Part shown: in pieces, positions 12,606-16,906 of the stretch
Numbering within the stretch: the stretch's first letter is position 1
Layout: each line of letters starts with the position of its first letter
Source: an uncultured Eubacteriales bacterium
GTDB taxonomy: Bacteria > Bacillota > Clostridia > Oscillospirales > Oscillospiraceae
Direction of reading: 5' to 3'
DNA length: 16,906 bases
Assembly (NCBI GenBank): GCA_900548615.1
Contig: URKW01000044.1
Coordinates: forward strand, 1 to 16,906
Notes under the pieces: generated by a model
Seen by the model: only the letters and a program-made list of their open reading frames with translations
Databases searched by the model: none
Told to the model about the DNA's origin: nothing
Made by a program: the position numbers and the translations under genes

Positions 12606-12721
12606 TTGCCTCCCCTGTGTAAGGGGAGGTGTCAAAAATCTTTGATTTTTGACGGAGGGGTTGTCGTATGACGGACAATCCCCCAGTCAGCTTCGCTGAC
12701 AGCCCCCTTTACACAAGGGGG
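12606..12721. repeat. Five-hairpin intergenic repeat, copy B (116 nt)
   Basis: Same layout as copy A. 1: CCTCCCC/GGGGAGG (12609-12629). 2: GTCAAAAATC/GATTTTTGAC (12631-12653). 3: GGGGTTGTC/GACAATCCC (12657-12682). 4: GTCAGC/GCTGAC (12686-12700). 5: CCCCCTT/AAGGGGG (12703-12721). Stems 2 and 3 have different sequence from copy A but the same pairing. It starts 28 nt after the ftsZ stop and could also stop ftsZ transcription, for which no other terminator is seen. Confidence 0.8.
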
Positions 12722-12748
12722 CCGAGTTGCGGATTTCCGCCAGTTACC

Positions 12749-13855
<1,107 letters not shown>

Positions 13856-13921
13856 GTTCGTTCCCTCCGGTAGAAATGGTATAAAAACGAAAATTCGTTA
13901 TTTGCTAATACTACATCTTGT

Positions 13922-13950
13922 ATTATATTGCGGAATAGGCCGCAGGTCAA
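13922..13950 (-). promoter_or_regulatory. Strong promoter of ftsZ
   Basis: On the minus strand: TTGACC (13950-13945), an exact 17-nt spacer and TATAAT (13927-13922). This is 11 of 12 consensus bases and the strongest promoter in the window. The start near 13915 gives a leader of about 60 nt, with a small AACGAA/TTCGTT hairpin. Confidence 0.88.
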
Positions 13951-13957
13951 GTGGTAA

Positions 13958-13992
13958 CGGCCTTTTTTCAAAAAAAGTTCATGGGAAGGCCG
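13958..13992. other. Stem-loop between divIB and ftsZ
   Basis: CGGCCTT (13958-13964) pairs with AAGGCCG (13986-13992) around an A/T-rich interior (T6 then A7). It sits directly after the divIB stop and upstream of the ftsZ promoter. It may attenuate read-through from divIB, but it lacks a U-run after the stem, so it is not a standard terminator. Confidence 0.45.
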
Positions 13993-14748
13993 TCATCCGG
14001 GGATAAAGCTGGCTTTTCCTTCCTGCGTCATGTCGATGGCGCCCTTTTCGTTGACCTCCAGGCGCTCCACCACCGCTAGCAGATAATCCAGCTTATAATC
14101 GAAATCCGCGTCCCAGCGGAAGGTCACGTCGAACCTGTCCAGATACCGCATCACCACCGAGGCGGTGTCGCTGAGGTCGATGGTCTGCACGTCCCCCAGC
14201 ATGTCTTTGTCCCGCAGCAGACCCAGCAGTGTCAGCAGCAGGCGGGCGGAGGGCTGCTGCTCCTCCGGCACCTGAAGGTCCGCGCCCACCTGGGGCTCCA
14301 GCAGCGTCAGCCCCTCCACCACGGCGTACTGCTTGCCGTCGCCGGTCTTGGCGTCCACGATCTTGCCGTCGCCGGACAGCAGCCACAGCTTGCCGTCCTG
14401 CGACACGGCGGCAGGCGCGGTACACTCCGTCACCGTCACCACCAGTGTATCGGGCAGCTGGCGGCTGATGCGCACCGTCTCCACATAGGGCAGCGCGGCG
14501 GTGATCCGCTCCGAGGCGTGGTACTTGTTCAGGAAGAACATATTGTCCCCCGTCTCGATGCCGCTGGCCTCGATGATCTGGTTGGCGGTGTAGCGGCTGT
14601 TGCCGGTGACGGTGATGGTATCCACCTTGAAGAACAGCGCCAGCGCCACGGCGATGGCGCCGCAGATGGCCACAAAGATCAATATCTTATACAGGAACGA
14701 AAACCGTCCCTGACGGCGTTTGCGGTGATAGCTGCGTCTTCTGGCCAT
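13993..14748 (-). CDS. divIB: Cell division protein DivIB/FtsQ
   Basis: A septal membrane protein that works with DivIC and FtsL to control septal peptidoglycan synthesis. It is 251 aa. A basic cytoplasmic N-terminus (MARRRSYHRKRRQGR) is followed by a single transmembrane helix at 20-40 and then an extracytoplasmic POTRA domain beginning FKVDTITVTGNSRYTANQII, with the beta domain after it (ISRQLPDTLVVTVTE). AAAGGA (14755-14760) lies 6 nt before the ATG. The murA stop is 21 nt upstream, so the two are co-transcribed. The length and order match FtsQ/DivIB proteins. The FtsQ and DivIB names refer to the same family. Confidence 0.93.
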   Translation of the reverse strand: MARRRSYHRKRRQGRFSFLYKILIFVAICGAIAVALALFFKVDTITVTGNSRYTANQIIEASGIETGDNMFFLNKYHASERITAALPYVETVRISRQLPDTLVVTVTECTAPAAVSQDGKLWLLSGDGKIVDAKTGDGKQYAVVEGLTLLEPQVGADLQVPEEQQPSARLLLTLLGLLRDKDMLGDVQTIDLSDTASVVMRYLDRFDVTFRWDADFDYKLDYLLAVVERLEVNEKGAIDMTQEGKASFIPG

Positions 14749-14769
14749 AGTGTATCCTTTCTGTATCCG

Positions 14770-16023
14770 TTACACCTCCACGGCAGCGTCCGCGCCCAGC
14801 GCCCGAAGGTCGTCGGCCATGTGCTGATAGCCCCGTTGGATGTGGTAAATTTCGTGTATCAATGTGGCGTCCGGCGTTTGCAGCGCCGCGATCGCCAATG
14901 CCGCTCCACCCCGCAGGTCGGTGCAGCGCACCGCCGCGCCGTGGAGCTCCCGCGTGCCGTAGACCACGGCCACCCGTCCCTCCAGACGGATATCCGCGCC
15001 CATCCGCACCAGCTCCGGCACGTGGCGGTAGCGGCTGTCGAACATGTTCTCCACGAACATGACCGCGCCCTCAGACCGCAGCAGTGCCGCCATCAGGGGC
15101 GCCTGCGCGTCGGTGGGAAAGCCGGGATAGGGTGAGGTGCGCACCGGCGGGATAGCCCGCAGACGGCCGTCGCTCTCCAGCGTGATGGAATCTTCCGTGC
15201 ATTGCAGGCGGCAGCCCGCCTGCCCCAGCGCCGTGGTAACGGTGGCAAGGTGGCGGTAGTCCACGCCTCGCAATGTCACCTGTCCGCCGGCAGCTGCCGC
15301 CGCGCACAGGTATGTAGCCGCCGCGATCCGGTCGCCGATGCAGCGGTGGACGCAGCCGTGGCGCACGCCGCCGCCCCGCACCGTAATGGTGGAGGTGCCA
15401 GCCCCGTGAACGTCGGCTCCCAGCTTTTGCAGGAAGTCCTGTAAGTCTACGATCTCCGGCTCACGGGCCGCGTTGGAAATGATGGTAGTGCCCTCTGCGC
15501 CGCAGGCTGCCAGAATGGCGTTCTCCGTAGCGCCCACGCTGGGCAGCGTCAGCAGAATGTCACCGCCGCGCAGGCACTCCGCCCGGCACAGCAGACTGCC
15601 GCCGATCTCGCTGATCTCCGCGCCCAGCGTCCGCAGGGCGGTAAGGTGCAGGTCGATGGGCCGGGGCCCCAGCTCGCAGCCGCCGGGATAGGACAGCTCC
15701 GCCCGGCCGCACCGGGTCAGAATCGCCCCCAGAAAGATCACCGAGGAACGCATTTTCCGCATCAGCTCCTCCGGGATATCCCAGCGGGTGACGCAGGCGG
15801 TGTCCACCAGCAGGTCGTTGCCGTCCCACTGTGCCTGACACCCCAGATGCCGCAGGATCTCCGCCGCCGTCTCCACGTCGCTGAGCCGGGGACAGTCCGC
15901 AATGCGGCATTCCCCGCCCGCCAGCAGCGTGGCGGCCAGAACGGGCAGGACGCTGTTTTTCGCCCGCTGCACCGTAAGATGGCCGCTGAGGGGGCGGCCT
16001 CCCTGTATCCTCAGATAAGACAT
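14770..16023 (-). CDS. murA: UDP-N-acetylglucosamine 1-carboxyvinyltransferase
   Basis: Transfers enolpyruvate from PEP to UDP-GlcNAc, the first committed step of peptidoglycan synthesis, in the cytoplasm. The 417-aa protein keeps all expected active-site residues at E. coli-like positions: Lys22-Asn23 (AKNSVLP), Arg92 (KMRSS), the catalytic Cys116 in PGGCELGPRPIDLHL, Asp305 in PGFPTDAQAPL, and Arg397 in QRGYQHM. The Cys (in place of Asp) predicts sensitivity to fosfomycin. The SD is GGAG/AAAGG within 4-9 nt of the ATG. Firmicutes often have two murA paralogues, and location with murG and divIB suggests that this is the division/wall-cluster copy. It lies 57 nt downstream of murG. Confidence 0.97.
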   Translation of the reverse strand: MSYLRIQGGRPLSGHLTVQRAKNSVLPVLAATLLAGGECRIADCPRLSDVETAAEILRHLGCQAQWDGNDLLVDTACVTRWDIPEELMRKMRSSVIFLGAILTRCGRAELSYPGGCELGPRPIDLHLTALRTLGAEISEIGGSLLCRAECLRGGDILLTLPSVGATENAILAACGAEGTTIISNAAREPEIVDLQDFLQKLGADVHGAGTSTITVRGGGVRHGCVHRCIGDRIAAATYLCAAAAAGGQVTLRGVDYRHLATVTTALGQAGCRLQCTEDSITLESDGRLRAIPPVRTSPYPGFPTDAQAPLMAALLRSEGAVMFVENMFDSRYRHVPELVRMGADIRLEGRVAVVYGTRELHGAAVRCTDLRGGAALAIAALQTPDATLIHEIYHIQRGYQHMADDLRALGADAAVEV

Positions 16024-16080
16024 ATCGCTCCGCCTTTCCCAATGGTTTTACCCATCCTATGCAAGACGAAGCTTGCCCCG

Positions 16081-16906
16081 TTACAGCAGGGCCATCAAGG
16101 TGTTGTAGATCCGCTCCGTGGCATCGGGAATGCCCAGCTCCGCCATGGCCTTTGCCATGGACCGGCGCTTCTCCGGATTTTGCAGAATGTCCTTCGCGCT
16201 CTCGTACAGCGCCTCGCCGGTGGCCTGCTCCTCCGTCAGCATCACCGCGCCGCCGTGGGACTCCAGCAGCCGTGCGTTCTTCTCCTGGTGGTTGGCCACC
16301 ACGTAGGGAGAGGGCACCAGTATGGTGGGCATGCCCAGCGCCGTCACCTCGCTGAGGGTGCTGGCTCCGGCGCGGCTGATGACCAGATCGGCGGCGGCCA
16401 TCACCACCGCCATGTCATAGATGTACTGCCGCACATCCAGCAGCGGACTGCTGAGCTTCAGCCGCTCCAGCTCACCGGACACATGGGGCCAGTCGCTCTT
16501 TCCGGCGGCGTGGATGTGGTGGAAGGGAAAGCCGTCCGCCTGCTCCCGCCGGAAGAAGTCCAGCATCCGGGCGTTCATGGTGGACGCACCCAGACTGCCC
16601 CAGAAGGAGGCCACCAGCGGCTTATCGTCGGTATAGCCCAGCTTTTCACGGGCCTGCTGCTTCGTCAGAGCGAAGAAATCGCCCCGCACCGGCGTTCCCG
16701 TGACCACCACCTTTTCGGGGTGCTTATAGTGGCGGCGGCAGTCCTCGAACCCCACCATCACGCAGTTCACGCAGCCCTCCAGCAGCTTGGTGGTCAGGCC
16801 GGGGATCATGTTGGACTCGTGGACGGCGGTGGGAATATGCCGCCGGGCGGCGGCCTTGATGGCGGGGGAGCTGGGGGAGCCCCCCGGGGCCACCCCCGGC
16901 GCTGGC
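16081..16906 (-). CDS. murG: UDP-N-acetylglucosamine transferase MurG (partial, N-terminus outside window)
   Basis: A membrane-associated glycosyltransferase that adds GlcNAc to lipid I to make lipid II. About 275 C-terminal residues are present; the N-terminal domain start lies past the right edge. Visible motifs are HESNMIPGLTTKLL, VVTGTPVR, GSLGASTMN (written here FWGSLGA, with Trp where Gly is common), SRAGASTLSEVTALGMPTIL, and ANHQEKNARLL, the UDP-GlcNAc-binding loop. The first residues at the edge read APGGSPSSPAIKAA where the family has a G-x-G-G-Y-x-x-x-P motif before the helix. This suggests sequence errors in the last ~45 bases. Followed by murA on the same strand. Confidence 0.93.
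   Translation of the reverse strand, partial: PAPGVAPGGSPSSPAIKAAARRHIPTAVHESNMIPGLTTKLLEGCVNCVMVGFEDCRRHYKHPEKVVVTGTPVRGDFFALTKQQAREKLGYTDDKPLVASFWGSLGASTMNARMLDFFRREQADGFPFHHIHAAGKSDWPHVSGELERLKLSSPLLDVRQYIYDMAVVMAAADLVISRAGASTLSEVTALGMPTILVPSPYVVANHQEKNARLLESHGGAVMLTEEQATGEALYESAKDILQNPEKRRSMAKAMAELGIPDATERIYNTLMALL

Noticed and set aside
11645..12721. CRISPR array
   Set aside because: There are only two copies, about 960 nt apart. Each is self-complementary and about 117 nt long, and no short direct repeats with spacers are present.

Overview
The window looks like chromosome of a high-GC member of the Clostridia, most likely an Oscillospiraceae-type anaerobic gut bacterium. This is an inference. 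It rests on the Gram-positive gene set (murG-murA-divIB-ftsZ, a B. subtilis YdjGHI-like cluster, a short CstA), strong AGGAGG-type ribosome binding sites before nearly every gene, sigma-A-like promoters, and GC-rich codons inside AT-rich promoter islands. No rRNA, tRNA, CRISPR array, phage or transposase gene was seen.

Layout: (1) 79-2117, minus strand, is the housekeeping operon pyrH-frr-uppS with a terminator just after uppS. (2) 2219-3174, plus strand, is a metallo-beta-lactamase-fold hydrolase with its own promoter. It is followed by two hairpin repeats and a terminator hairpin. (3) 3411-4726 is a divergent pair, a small zinc-ribbon protein (minus) and a LysR-type regulator (plus). Their facing promoters flank a 12-bp palindrome. 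(4) 4770-8856, minus strand, is a four-gene membrane operon: an SPFH-domain protein with three zinc ribbons, a DUF5684-like membrane protein with a zinc ribbon, a two-ribbon membrane-anchored protein, and a TPM-domain protein. It resembles the B. subtilis YdjG-YdjH-YdjI membrane-stress set, but no PspA is in the window. (5) 8857-9281 is a divergent regulatory region with an orphan promoter-terminator unit and the promoter of the next operon. (6) 9282-11620, plus strand, is an uncharacterised 179-aa protein overlapping cstA, a putative pyruvate/peptide transporter, with a strong terminator. (7) 11645-12748 holds an HD-domain phosphohydrolase gene between two copies of a five-hairpin repeat of about 117 nt. 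(8) 12749-16906, minus strand, is the cell-wall and division cluster murG (cut by the window edge)-murA-divIB-ftsZ, with a near-consensus promoter for ftsZ and no ftsA beside it.

How the genes work together: pyrH, frr and uppS supply UDP for nucleotide synthesis, ribosome recycling, and the lipid carrier for cell wall. MurA makes the first committed peptidoglycan precursor, MurG makes lipid II on the UppS-derived carrier, and DivIB and FtsZ place and build the septum. The SPFH/TPM/zinc-ribbon operon is probably a membrane-domain or envelope-stress complex. The cstA unit is probably a nutrient-scavenging transporter; its codon choice suggests high expression. The most interesting accessory features are the zinc-ribbon-rich operon, the paired multi-hairpin repeats whose ends co-vary, and the cstA partner protein of unknown function.
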